In this document: one piece after another, positions 1 through 12,100 of the stretch
How the letters are laid out: each line of letters starts with the position of its first letter
Position numbering within the stretch: position 1 is the stretch's first letter
NCBI GenBank assembly: GCA_950097015.1
Contig: CATNEN010000001.1
Coordinates: 11,554,001-11,618,000, forward strand
Length of the DNA: 64,000 nt
Direction of reading: 5' to 3'
DNA from: Macrostomum hystrix
Lineage: Eukaryota; Platyhelminthes; Macrostomidae
Translations under genes and position numbers: made by a program
The notes under the pieces: generated by a model
What the model saw: only the letters and a program-made list of their open reading frames with translations
Database searches by the model: none
What the model was told of the DNA's origin: nothing

Positions 1-2515
1 TTAGCATTTAAAAAGTGCTTTAATTTGAGTGTATGTTCGCTGGCATTGCACGATGCGTTGTACACCTCAGGCCAGGTCACGTGACTTGCTGGAAATGAAA
101 TAATGACTTTGTACCTATACTAAGGATAGGTGAAGCATAAGAATGACCCATATTAGTACTTATTAGAAACATCTAGATGACGACTCTCAGAAAAAGTGAG
201 ATTCACGTCTGTCAGTTGCAAAAAAAATTTATAATTGACTCTCAAAATCGAAAAACGTGATTTTGTGCAAAAACAACCCATTTGAGCACTACATAGGGCG
301 GAAAATATATTAATTTTCGCTATGAGGTTCTTAGCTTCCAAGAGCACTATTGTGCCCAGTAAACACGTACAGATGACTGCCATCTTCGTTAGTGTGCGAA
401 AATTCGTATTTTGACGCTATTAACATTTTACCGAATTACGAGGTTCCGGTACTATGCGTTTTTTTGCTATATTTCACGCTGCCATTTATTAACGATGCTA
501 CGCCAGGCCTTTAGTGTGGTGTCAATAAATAGCATTTAACAAGTGCTTTAAGATGACATCATGCGCATTGCGTTGCGTAAAAGTGTGGGTCCACAGTTTC
601 GTAATAAGTTAAAAAGACCTGATTTCGCAAAAATCTTTAAAAGAAGAAAATACCAAATAGGTAACTAAAAAGCCTTTTGAAACTGAATAAAAAATGCACA
701 TAAAAATGCTATTTTGTAACGTAAAAAGTCTTGCGTCCTGCAAAAATCTTCTATGGTGACTTTTTGGAGCCGTGAAGTGAAAAAACGTGCACATTTTTAA
801 AGCTCTTGAACTTACTTTTTGAGTGGAAATTTTGAAAATCAGCACTTTATAAATTGTATAACAAAATATAATTGAATAAAGAAATAAGTTGCTTCAAAAA
901 CTGAATTAAAATAATTTTTAAATAATCAAATTGTACATTTCAGTCGTTCTGTTTCATATGGTTTCTACAAGAAAATCAAATTCAAATCGGCTATGTTAAC
1001 AGTAGCATTCGAAATTTTTGTCGTACGGCAAATTTGACATAAAAATTTCAAAGCAACTTAACCAAGCAATCACTATCTAAATCTGAATTTTTTTCAAGCC
1101 TTTAATCTGTAGCTATTATATTCGCTTTTTACTCTATATATTAGTATCCTACCTTATAAATACTTGTTTTACAATATATTGTATTCTACAAGTACAACTA
1201 CAAGTTTTACTTGTAAATAATTCAATTGTTACATAGGCCTATTTTACATTGTAAGTGTAAGCTTATAGTTTTCTTTTAAATACTAACTGATGTATAGTAT
1301 TTGAATAATATTTTATTATTCAAACATTCTTTACTTTTATAAGGCGTAGATAATTAAGCAGAAGTGTTTATGTATTAAACAAGATTCTTAGCAGTTTAAT
1401 GCAATAATGCAGTTTTTAGATTGATAGTTGCTGAATTTTTACCAAACCAAAGCTCTTGGAATGCACCCTTTGCATTTTTGCAATTAATTGCCTTTTGGCG
1501 ATTTATAGTGCAATTTGGGCTGCAATGGCTGCAGAATTATTATAAGCAAAGCACTTACAAAACAAACCATTTGCCTGTTTGGCAATTAACTGCCTTTAGG
1601 CAATAACTACTGTGAGATTAGTTAAATGCTCAATGCTTTTTGTTTTAGGCATGGCAGTACTTTTCTCTCAACATTGATTTGGATATTGATTGATTGATTT
1701 GATTTGTTTTGCATTTTTAAAGCTACTATGTCTAATTATGGACTTAGCTAAATAATTAGCCTAGGCCTAGGCCCTACCTAATGTTGGGTAACTTGTATTG
1801 AATGGCAAAGCATTTCACTGCAAAGGCATATCTTGTGATTTCACATGGGTGTTAAAATATACATTTAAAATGCTTAATTTATTGGAAAATCTCATTTTAA
1901 TATAAAGACACAGTGAACAGAATCCGAGTATTAAAAAGTTTTTAAAACCTAACTATGTTGTTAATTATAAGACTTTTTTTACAGAAATTTTCAATTTATT
2001 AAGGTAGCATGTTCACTTTCAACTTTGTAAATTTATTACCATTGTTAGCTATTCTACTTAGCCCATTTGTAGAATAACTAATAAACAATATTTAGTTTTT
2101 TTAATCTAATTTTAAATATATAAATTATTATTTAGTATTTTTCTACCAATAGCATAAATTGTATTGTTCAGATTTTCTTTTTAGAATTCCTAACCCAAAT
2201 ATACAGAATGTCCAAGATTTTCTATTATGAGTATTATTTATTGGACTTTAGTATATGATGTTAATTCATGTGGCTCACTTTGATTTTTAAGTCTATTTAA
2301 TAGAACTTTGTGATAAAAAATTAATGAATGGTAAATTATAATTAATTAGTCACACAGGACATCTGTAACTAAAAAAACTTAGCATCTAAGTAGTTTGCAA
2401 TATTTTAGCATTTTTAGGGTCTTTTGTGTTGCAAAACTGTTTGCTTTCTACAGTATTTGGTTTAGGGCTGCATCTATAATTGGAAACAATAAGCTTCTGG
2501 ATATCTACATTTCAG
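1..2515. other. AT-rich stretch without recognisable genes
   Basis: Both strands are dense in stops and the base composition is AT-rich with many A and T runs. The few open stretches are short, have no recognisable domain and look like chance. No inverted termini, RNA gene or tandem array was noticed. Confidence 0.6.
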
Positions 2516-2782
2516 GCTTCAAAACATTATTATTTTTTATCGGCGGCAAAACTATAAGACACAGCTCAAATACTACAGTGGCAGTGGCAGAGGTCGCAGC
2601 GGTGGCAGTGATCGCGGATGTGGCAGAGGCGGAGGCACTTGCTTTTGCAACAAAGGGGCGGCTACTGCTAGCGTGGCGAGTGATTTTTGCAACCCAAACC
2701 AAGGGGCGGCTGTTACGATCGCTAACAATATTGAGAGGGGGCTGGTCGGGAAGTCCAGTAGCTGCTGCTGCAGCTGACTGCT
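2516..2782 (+). CDS. possible 3'-terminal exon, Gly/Arg/Ser-rich then Cys tail
   Basis: A pyrimidine-rich tract ending in AG at 2515 is followed by an open frame with codons starting at multiples of three, running to a TGA at 2780-2782. It encodes a basic start, then a Gly/Ser/Arg run of the RGG type, a segment rich in Ala, Asn and Val with paired Cys, and a closing run of Ser and Cys. The stretch is much richer in G and C than its surroundings. No upstream exon could be identified and I recognise no family. Another frame is also open here (2395-2784) but gives a low-complexity Ala/Val protein, as expected of a shifted reading of the same repeat-like codons. This is a suggestion only. Confidence 0.2.
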
Positions 2783-4059
2783 AAACCGGGCTTCATCTCG
2801 CTGCTTTTATATATTTTTTGTTAATTAAAAGTAAAGTACTTGTCTTCGTTCCTCGAACCCAGTTTCTGTTTAAGGCAGTGTTTTCACAGTGTACTCTTTG
2901 AGCACTCTTAAGTACTCGTACTCTGGTACTCTTTAAGGGCGTAGCAATAGAGTACTCTGGTATTCATTTAAAGTGCGTACTTTGAAGTGGGCGAGTACTT
3001 TTTAAAGTGCAATGCATTTCAGTCTGTCATCATCAATCCTAATTTTGTACTATATGAAAGTGTCAATAATCGCTGGTACATTAGTACATTCCCGCAACGT
3101 AAAATTAGTAGATTTATTATATGCATTTTAAAGATACGTTGCTTAGGAAATAACAGATGTTATCAGTCCCATTAATTATACCCTATGTACTGAAGTAACA
3201 CAACATAATATATATAGTAACGTGGCTTGATGGCACCGCTCATGTGTGTGTCTGCCCATTCGTGTTGTTGCATGTACAAAACAAGTGCTGTTTGGATAAA
3301 TCTTTCCTTTAATTATGTTTTACGTTTTTTGACAGATGGGCATTGATAAATAGGTAGATAGATCTCCTACTGTCTCTCTCACTCTCCGATTCTCCGCGCT
3401 CCCTCCCGCTGTTTTAATTTTGTTTATTTTGTTCCCTAATAAAAACAAAAATTCAGCCTCTCCCTCCATATGTGGATCCCACATTCGGCTGTCAGTCAGT
3501 CAAGGAGATATTAGCGCTCATCAAGATTTTGATACAGGAGTCAATGATGCAGTAGTCTGCTCTATTAAAGTGCTTCAGTGAGTATCCTCAGTACAAAGGC
3601 CGCTAATGAATATTTATTAAGTTTTTTGTTCATTTTATTGGGTGACATGATCAGAAATAAAAAATAATTTCGAAATATTGAGCAATTAATGCACTTCGAC
3701 CTGCTAAGGTGGCACACCTTCAATCTAGTTTGTAGGAGATAGGTGCACTGCTTATTACGAGTATCTATGGTACCATGCACTAAACGGTATAAGGAAATGA
3801 AATAAGCTGCGTTTATTTGACAAAAATGTATAAACTGAAATACTATGACTACTAAGGCAAGCACATGCTGTACATATGATAGAAGCTGACGAGCGAAAAC
3901 ATCGTGTTTAGTAATTTTATTAAACTATAAATTGTGCGTTTTCGTTAGGCTAATTACTGTGCAATTTATTGTATATATTTGCAGTTCTTTAAAGGAACTA
4001 CTTTAAATTTAAGTGAGAATAAAAGCTGTAGATTACATATATTCATATCATATTTATAA
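2783..4059. other. AT-rich intergenic stretch
   Basis: No gene seen. Between about 2893 and 2997 the word AGTACTC and close variants recur several times with irregular spacing, giving a short degenerate repeat. The rest is AT-rich and stop-dense. Confidence 0.5.
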
Positions 4060-4325
4060 CATAGGAGACATCGATCAGATGCTGCTGGACTACTGCCTGG
4101 GGAGCTACGTAAACGGCATGCAGAACCCATTTGGCACTTCATGACTCTTCTGCATCAACCGACAGATCGGCTATACGCCGCGGCAAAGGATGAACTGCCA
4201 CTTTGTTTTCAACTTTTGACGCTGAAATTCAGGCGCTCGGACTCAGCCCCCAGTCCACTGCGACCTGACCATCCCGGCTGCATTTGCGTACGCGTCCGCC
4301 CAAAATCCATGTCTTCTGATTAATA
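4060..4325 (+). other. GC-richer island with short open frames
   Basis: Composition changes sharply from AT-rich to coding-like. Two overlapping plus-strand frames are open for 25-85 codons, ending at TGA 4139-4141 and TAA 4321-4323. Neither product is recognisable. It could be an exon or a decayed coding fragment; splice sites cannot be fixed from the sequence alone. Confidence 0.2.
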
Positions 4326-4736
4326 CGATTATGATTACTCAGCTCGTAGTTATATAATAAATAATATAAATCGTACAACTGTAGAAGGTAAATTAAACTT
4401 CACTCCACTCCTGTAACAGATTGGTGAACTGTAGCAACACAGAGTTAAGTGTATCGTTAAAGTACACAAATTGTTCCGATGGAACCGCTATGCTACAGCG
4501 GTTAGAGCGCTATGCTCGCTCTATAGTAGCGAAGAGAATGTATTCAATAAAAAACTGTGAAAACAGTACACAGTACACTGAAGTGTGAATAAGCCCAACT
4601 ATGCAGTCTATTTTCTTGCTCCAAGAAACTTTGAGATTACTCAGACCCAGAAATTTTCGCTTTCAACACAATAGGCCTTCATATATAGATAAACACTTAA
4701 ACTGTTAAATGATGAAACAGTTTAGCTTTAACTGGA

Positions 4737-5885
4737 ATGCAAGCAAGTTTGACAATCACAACTCCAAGCGACTGCTACAAACTGATATCTTATGCTGTTT
4801 TGCAATCCAGACTAGCGGAAAAGTTGGTTGACATTCTCAAAGAAAGAACCGATGAATGCAGAAAGGTAAATCACCCGAATTCGCATGTTAAGCTACCCAA
4901 TCTATTCGGTCGTTGGCTGATGTGGATGCAACACACCTGCCATCAGAGCCAGTTCAGTGCCAGGTATCCTTTGTTTCCACGGTCGGTTGGCATGGAGGAA
5001 AACAAAGCTGAGTTGGTCCGGCTTCTAAATGAGCACTTGGTTGACATGTCATCGGAGATGATGGCGGCGTTAGTCGATGAGATAGTCGATGTCATCGAGC
5101 AGTTTCTCGAGGATGACATGAATATTGACAATCAAGAACCGGAAGCAATGCTACCAGAGTATGAAGTCGAGCATAAAAATGTGTTCTGTGGAGGCTTCCA
5201 GATACCGATTCGTGCTCGTTTGAGGTTTCTTGCTAAACAGTTCGGTCAGATGCACACTGTCCTGGCCTATCTGAAGTACAAACCACTAAGTCTGTTCAAG
5301 GGCGGTGAGGTTGGGACTAGCATCACATTCTTCAACACCCTGTACGACATCGGACAGGCGACCTTTGAAGGTTTTGCTTCGCCGATGAACTGTCGCCTGC
5401 TCGGCCGCCCGGGCGTCCGCTTCTGCAGCCTGTTCGAGGACACGGACGCTGCATTCGGCAGTCTGGGCAATTTCTTCCGCATCCGCCTGACCGACTATCC
5501 CGGAGGCTGGATTCTCAGCCCGCCGTTTGTGGAGCCCGTGCTGAACGACACCGCTGACAAGGTCGAGAACGTCCTTGCCAGCACCCAACCGGGCAGCTTC
5601 TGGTTCTTCGTCACGTTCCCGCAGTGGCCTGACAACCGTGGCTGGCAGACTCTGAATGAGCTGCAGACGGCCAGAATTGATTTCCAGCCAAAAGAATTCG
5701 TCTGTCAAGATGAATTGGGGAAAATAATCTTGACGAATTACGCAATCAGTGTCTTCATTCTTGGTCGCCTGCCGGAGGACGTAGACCTGTTAGCCCTAAG
5801 GGAACGACTGAGCGTCACTGACGAGTCGGTTATCGCTCAGCAATGGCTGGAGGCCTGCAAATGCAAGTCCTATATTCGAGCTTAA
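4737..5885 (+). CDS. PCIF1/CAPAM-like methyltransferase-domain protein, NPPF motif altered
   Basis: This is a 382-residue open frame without introns. Residues about 215-350 follow the layout of the PCIF1 (CAPAM) catalytic domain: an FASPMN-type segment, then CSLFEDTDAAFGSLGNFF, a Gly-Gly-Trp stretch, a PPF motif, and later a Phe-rich FFVTFPQW strand. In PCIF1 this domain transfers a methyl group from S-adenosylmethionine to the N6 position of a cap-adjacent 2'-O-methyladenosine, and NPPF is the catalytic motif. Here the motif is SPPF (about residue 261), so catalysis is doubtful. No WW domain is present; the N-terminal 180 residues are helical and unassigned. The ATG at 4737 follows an in-frame TGA at 4713, and Met at 4991 is an alternative. 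The absence of introns suggests a retrocopy or an element-borne gene. The family call rests on remembered motifs. Confidence 0.6.
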   Translation: MQASLTITTPSDCYKLISYAVLQSRLAEKLVDILKERTDECRKVNHPNSHVKLPNLFGRWLMWMQHTCHQSQFSARYPLFPRSVGMEENKAELVRLLNEHLVDMSSEMMAALVDEIVDVIEQFLEDDMNIDNQEPEAMLPEYEVEHKNVFCGGFQIPIRARLRFLAKQFGQMHTVLAYLKYKPLSLFKGGEVGTSITFFNTLYDIGQATFEGFASPMNCRLLGRPGVRFCSLFEDTDAAFGSLGNFFRIRLTDYPGGWILSPPFVEPVLNDTADKVENVLASTQPGSFWFFVTFPQWPDNRGWQTLNELQTARIDFQPKEFVCQDELGKIILTNYAISVFILGRLPEDVDLLALRERLSVTDESVIAQQWLEACKCKSYIRA

Positions 5886-6031
5886 CATTTTCGACGCCTT
5901 AGAGTGAATGACGATGAAAACTGCTATTGTACGAGCTATACACTGCCAAGCAGAAAGAACATTTTAACACCCTCAAATTTTTCAACCAAAACATTCCTGG
6001 TTACGCACTGTAAGTTAAGTTGTGCTGCAGT

Positions 6032-6863
6032 TGTTGTGAGCTGCGTCTCACAATGACCTTGCTCCGACCCCTGCGTCTCTTAACCCTTCCACCCCGGCCA
6101 CCTGCTCAATCCAGTTCTGCCCGGCCCCGGCTTAGGCCACCCTCCTTTATCGTTGTTTGTCGCTCGCCCATTGGCTGCCCCCTGCGCCGTCTTCGCTAGT
6201 CCAATCAGGCCTCTCGCCAAGGAGACTTCTGATTGGCTAGCCGGCCTCCTTCTCTCTCTCTCGGCTCACAGCCTTGGGTGTTTGCTCCCACCCCAGCCCT
6301 GCGTGGCTTAGCCCTACCCCGTCCAGCCCTATGCCCCACCCCACGCTGTTCTTTATTAGCGCGCGCTGCCCATGGCCAGCCCCGCGCCGCCCGAGTACTA
6401 TTTTGAGAACGCTGCCCTGAGTTAGAAGCGAACAATCCATACAATAATAAACTACGCAGCCTGAGCTACACTAATTGCCATGAGTGCAGCGTTCGATCCC
6501 TCCCGGTAAGAAAAGCATTAACGAGTTATCTATTTGTCCGTGCTCAAACCTTGTTCCTCTGCCCGACCTCTGTTGCTGCCAAAAGCTCATCATCATCATC
6601 CTTCTCCTCCAGAGTCTTCCCTCGAGTCTGCGAAGCGTCGGTACGCCTCCAAACCGTCATCCACCTCTCTCTGGAGCTGTCGAGTGGCTACCCGCTCGCA
6701 GTCAAAGCCTTCACGCATCCTTCTGTGCCGGGCTTAGCGAGTGTCGGTACGCTCCAAGCCCATCCCGTCTCTCCTCGGTGTCTGAGCGCCTCGAGGGTCG
6801 CTGCTTCCCATCCCTTCTCCCCCGGCAAGCTTTGGGCGGTCCGTACCCGAACCCCTTACAACA
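6032..6863 (+). mobile_element. probable solo LTR, 832 bp, 4-bp target duplication
   Basis: The segment begins TGTTGTGAGC and ends CCTTACAACA, so its ends form an inverted repeat of the TG...CA kind. It is flanked on both sides by CAGT (6028-6031 and 6864-6867). A GC-rich promoter-like first half is followed by AATAAA-containing sequence near 6446 and a GT-donor-like site near 6507. No internal gag or pol is adjacent, which fits recombination of a full element down to one LTR. The open frames inside (for example 6484-6918) have no domain. Orientation is inferred from the promoter half lying on the left. Confidence 0.55.
6168..6236 (+). promoter_or_regulatory. cluster of three CCAAT boxes in the solo LTR
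   Basis: ATTGG at 6170-6174, CCAAT at 6201-6205 and ATTGG at 6232-6236 lie about 31 bp apart in a GC-rich stretch, each with the wider CCAATCA or GATTGGCT context bound by NF-Y-type factors. The regular spacing suggests an upstream promoter module of the LTR. Confidence 0.4.
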
Positions 6864-7783
6864 CAGTGATAAAGTTGTTATTAGACTCGTTTTTAACAAA
6901 GCGAAAGTACATTTTTAATAGAGTTTCCTAAGCACTTCAGTCCTATAACACTCGTATACCGATTGATATTTTATCTAAACGTTTTGAAAAGAAATTAAGC
7001 AAGACAAATTAGAATGAATGAAGATTGCATCATTGCAAAAGACAGAACGACGCAGATAAAATGAGAAGAGGGTCTAGGTCTGTACTTAAAAAGCTGGCGT
7101 TATGTTCAAACTTGAGGACTGAAATTTACACTGTCGAGATACGACCTGTCATTGTAGAGAACAGTACAGGGCGTTGAGGTGCATATTACTGGTCTGCTTT
7201 TATGCTTCGTCTTTGCGCCTTGCTCCCAGCTTTAAGCAAAAGCTTTATCCAGCACGAGTAAAGGCTAATGAAATCAGTGCAATGCCTATTTTTAACGAGA
7301 GAGATGTACAGTGCCTCAGACTTATGATGAAGGTTATACATTTCCAAGAAAATAGAGAATATAACAAACGCATAGTTCACGAAAGCGTGAACCATGCTTC
7401 GCTTCACGTAATGTTGCTAATTTCACAGCCACTTCAAGAATTGCTGCAAAGTAAGGTCAAATTATTTATTTTGTTTTTTTCGCTAGTGGCAAAAGGCCTT
7501 TGCTTGTCATTATACTGCCATCAGTAGTGATAAATCATGCTAAAGATAAAAAATTCACTTTAGCAGACAAACAACTGAACTACATAAACCACATGAGAAT
7601 CCGAAAAATGATTGCATTGGGAAAAGAGCAATGTCATTTTGAACAAAAACAAAGTTGCTGTGTTCAAAGTTCAAATCACCAGTAATATGAAACTCATCCA
7701 AATACGCAAGTCTGCAATCTTAATGGGTGAGTTTCATATTCTCATGGGTTAGTTCTTCACTTCCTTATTCGCATTCTCTCATG
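6864..7783. other. AT-rich spacer, no gene seen
   Basis: Open frames of 60-117 codons exist on both strands (for example 7174-7527 plus) but overlap each other, lack domains and have AT-driven composition. Nothing supported. Confidence 0.5.
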
Positions 7784-9180
7784 CAATCCCATCACTTCTC
7801 TCCCTGATCCCATCCTCTCTCCTGATCCCATCATCTCTCCTGATCCCATCCTCTCTCTTCTGATCCCATCCTCTCTCCCTGATCCCATCCTCTCTCTTCT
7901 GATCCAATCCTCTCTCTCCTGATCCCATCCTCTCTCTCCTGATCCCATCCTCTCTCTCCCTGATCCCATCCTCTCTCTTCTGATCCAATCCTCTCTCTCC
8001 TGATCCCATCCTCTCTCTTCTGATCCAATCCTCTCTCTCCTGATCCCATCCTCTCTCTCCCTGATCCCATCCTCTCTCTCCTGATCCCATCCTCTCTCTC
8101 CCTGATCCCATCCTCTCTCTTCTGATCCCATCCTCTCTCTCCTGATCCCATCCTCTCTCTCCCTGATCCAATCCTCTCTCTCCTGATCCCATCCTCTCTC
8201 TCCTGATCCCATCCTCTCTCTCCCTGATCCCATCCTCTCTCTCCTGATCCCATCCTCTCTCTCCCTGATCCCATCCTCTCTCTCCCTGATCCCATCCTCT
8301 CTCTTCTGATCCAATCCTCTCTCTCCTGATCCCATCCTCTCTCTTCTGATCCCATCCTCTCTCTCCTGATCCCATCCTCTCTCTCCCTGATCCCATCCTC
8401 TCTCTCCTGATCCCATCCTCTCTCTCCTGATCCCATCCTCTCTCTTCTGATCCCATCCTCTCTCCCTGATCCCATCCTCTCTCTTCTGATCCAATCCTCT
8501 CTCTCCTGATCCCATCCTCTCTCTCCTGATCCCATCCTCTCTCTCCCTGATCCCATCCTCTCTCTTCTGATCCAATCCTCTCTCTCCTGATCCCATCCTC
8601 TCTCTTCTGATCCAATCCTCTCTCTCCTGATCCCATCCTCTCTCTCCCTGATCCCATCCTCTCTCTCCTGATCCCATCCTCTCTCTCCCTGATCCCATCC
8701 TCTCTCTTCTGATCCCATCCTCTCTCTCCTGATCCCATCCTCTCTCTCCCTGATCCAATCCTCTCTCTCCTGATCCCATCCTCTCTCTCCTGATCCCATC
8801 CTCTCTCTCCCTGATCCCATCCTCTCTCTCCTGATCCCATCCTCTCTCTCCCTGATCCCATCCTCTCTCTCCCTGATCCCATCCTCTCTCTTCTGATCCA
8901 ATCCTCTCTCTCCTGATCCCATCCTCTCTCTTCTGATCCCATCCTCTCTCTCCTGATCCCATCCTCTCTCTCCCTGATCCCATCCTCTCTCTCCTGATCC
9001 CATCCTCTCTCTCCTGATCCCATCCTCTCACTCCCTGATCCCATACTCTCTCTCCTGATCCCATCCTCTCTCTTCTGATCCAATCCTCTCTCTCTTGATC
9101 CCATCCTCTCTCTCCCAATCTATTCCTCTCTCCTGATCCCATCATATCTCTTCTGATCCCATCCTCTCTCCTGATCCCAT
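7784..9180 (-). repeat. minisatellite block A, CTCTCTCTCCTGATCCCATC-type units
   Basis: About 70 tandem copies of an 18-21-bp unit with length variants (CTCTCTCCT, CTCTCTTCT, CTCTCTCCCT before GATCC[CA]ATC). Read on the minus strand it is the same unit, GGATGGGATCAGGAGAGAGA, that appears in patches of block B. All three minus frames stay open for hundreds of codons only because the unit has no stop codon in any frame; this is not a protein gene. Confidence 0.95.
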
Positions 9181-12100
9181 TGAGAGAGATGATGGGATTG
9201 CGTAGGAGAAAATGAGATTGTGTAGGAGAGGATGGGATTGTGTAGGAGAGGATGTGATTGTGTAGGAGAGGATGGGATCAGGAGAGAGAGGATGGGATCA
9301 GGAGAGAGAGTATGGGATCAGGAGAGAGAGTATGGGATCAGGAGAGAGAGGATGGGATCAGGAGAGAGAGGATGGGATCAGGAGAGAGAGGATGGGATCA
9401 GGAGAGAGAGGATGGGGTTTTGTAGGAGAGGATGGGATTGTGCAGGAGAGGATGGGATTGTGCAGGAGAGGATGGGAATGTGTAGGAGAGGATGGGATTG
9501 TGTAGGAGAGGATGGGATTGTGTAGGAGAGGATGGGATCGTGTAGGAGAGGATGGGATTACGTAGAAGATGGGGTTGTGTAGGAGAAGATGGGATTGTGC
9601 AGGAGAGGATGGGATTGTGCAGGAGAGGATGGGATTGTGCAGGAGAGGATGGGAATGTGTAGGAGAGGATGGGATTGTCTAAGAGAGGATGGAATTGTGT
9701 AGGAGAGGATGGAATTGTGCAGGAGAGGATGGGTTTGTTTTGGAGAGGATGGGATTGTGTAGGAGAGGATGGGATTGTGTAGGAGAGGATGGGATTGTGC
9801 AGGAGAGGATGGGAATGTGTAGGAGAGGATGGGATTGTGTAAGAGAGGATGGAATTGTGTAGGAGAGGATGCGATTGTGCAGGAGAGGATGGGTTTGTTT
9901 TGGAGAGGATGGGATCGTGTAGGAGAGGATGGGATTACGTAGAAGATGGGGTTGTGTAGGAGAGGATGGGATTGTGCAGGAGAGGATGGGATTGTGCAGG
10001 AGAGGATGGGAATGTGTAGGAGAGGATGGGATTGTGTAGGAGAGGATGGAATTGTGTAGGAGAGGATGGGATTGTTTTGGAGAGGATGGGATTGTGTAGG
10101 AGAGGATGGGATTGTGCAGGAGAGGATGGGAATGTGTAGGAGAGGATGGGATTGTGTAGGAGAGGATGGAATTGTGTAGGAGAGGATGGGATTGTTTTGG
10201 AGAGGATGGGATTGTGTAGGAGAGGATGGGATTGTGCAGGAGAGGATGGGATTGTGTAAGAGAGGATGGGATTGTGCAGGAGAGGATGGGATAGTGTAGG
10301 AGAGGATGGAATTGTGTAGGAGAGGATGGGATTGTTTTGGAGAGGATGGGATTGTTTTGGAGAGGATGGGATTGTGTAGGAGAGGATGGGATTGTGTAGG
10401 AGAGGATGGGATTGTGCAGGAGAGGATGGGTTTGTTTTGGAGAGGATGGGATTGTGTAAGAGAGGATGGAATTGTGTAGGAGAGGATGGGATTGTGCAGG
10501 AGAGAATAGGTTTGTTTTGGAGAGGATGGGATCGTGTAGGAGAGGATGGGATTACGTAGAAGATGGGGTTGTGTAGGAGAGGATGGGATTGTGCAGGAGA
10601 GGATGGGATTGTGTAGGAGAGGATGGGATTGTGCAGGAGAGGATGGGAATGTGTAGGAGAGGATGGGATTGTGTAAGAGAGGATGGAATTGTGTAGGAGA
10701 GGATGGGATTGTGCAGGAGAGGATGGGTTTGTTTTGGAGAGGATGGGATTGTGTAGGAGAGGATGGGATTGTGTAGGAGAGGATGGGATTGTGCAGGAGA
10801 GGATGGGATTGTGCAGGAGAGGATGGGTTTGTTTTGGAGAGGATGGGATTGTGTAGGAGAGGATGGGATTGTGTAGGAGAGGATGGGATTGTGCAGGAGA
10901 GGATGGGATTGTGTAGGAGAGGATGGAATTGTGTAGGAGAGGATGGGATTGTGCAGGAGAGGATGGGTTTGTTTTGGAGAGGATGGGATTGTGTAGGAGA
11001 GGATGGGATTGTGTAGGAGAGGATGGGATTGTGCAGGAGAGGATGGTAATGTGTAGGAGAGGATGGGATTGTGTAAGAGAGGATGGAATTGTGTAGGAGA
11101 GGATGCGATTGTGCAGGAGAGGATGGGTTTGTTTTGGAGAGGATGGGATTGTGTAGGAGAGGATGGGATTGTGTAGGAGAGGATGGGATCAGGAGAGAGA
11201 GTATGGGATCAGGAGAGAGAGTATGGGATCAGGAGAGAGAGGATGGGATCAGGAGAGAGAGGATGGGATCAGGAGAGAGAGGATGGGGTTTTGTAGGAGA
11301 GGATGGGATTGTGCAGGAGAGGATGGGATTGTGCAGGAGAGGATGGGAATGTGTAGGAGAGGATGGGATTGTGTAGGAGAGGATGGGATTGTGTAGGAGA
11401 GGATGGGATCGTGTAGGAGAGGATGGGATTACGTAGAAGATGGGGTTGTGTAGGAGAAGATGGGATTGTGCAGGAGAGGATGGGATTGTGCAGGAGAGGA
11501 TGGGATTGTGCAGGAGAGGATGGGAATGTGTAGGAGAGGATGGGATTGTCTAAGAGAGGATGGAATTGTGTAGGAGAGGATGGGATTGTGCAGGAGAGGA
11601 TGGGTTTGTTTTGGAGAGGATGGGATTGTGTAGGAGAGGATGGGATTGTGTAGGAGAGGATGGGATTGTGCAGGAGAGGATGGGAATGTGTAGGAGAGGA
11701 TGGGATTGTGTAAGAGAGGATGGAATTGTGTAGGAGAGGATGCGATTGTGCAGGAGAGGATGGGTTTGTTTTGGAGAGGATGGGATCGTGTAGGAGAGGA
11801 TGGGATTACGTAGAAGATGGGGTTGTGTAGGAGAGGATGGGATTGTGCAGGAGAGGATGGGATTGTGCAGGAGAGGATGGGAATGTGTAGGAGAGGATGG
11901 GATTGTGTAGGAGAGGATGGAATTGTGTAGGAGAGGATGGGATTGTTTTGGAGAGGATGGGATTGTGTAGGAGAGGATGGGATTGTGCAGGAGAGGATGG
12001 GATTGTGTAAGAGAGGATGGGATTGTGCAGGAGAGGATGGGATAGTGTAGGAGAGGATGGAATTGTGTAGGAGAGGATGGGATTGTTTTGGAGAGGATGG

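Noticed and set aside
4470-4560. tRNA-like stretch with an A-box-like GCGGTTAGAGCGC and two small hairpins
   Set aside because: No convincing B box or complete cloverleaf follows. At most a decayed SINE head.
6484-6931. Overlapping plus-strand open frames of 67-144 codons
   Set aside because: They lie within the probable solo LTR, overlap in several frames and have Ser/Pro/Leu composition without a domain.
7757-9145. Three overlapping minus-strand open frames of 390-462 codons
   Set aside because: They are three readings of one stop-free minisatellite unit. All frames being open at once is the sign of repeat composition, not of a gene.
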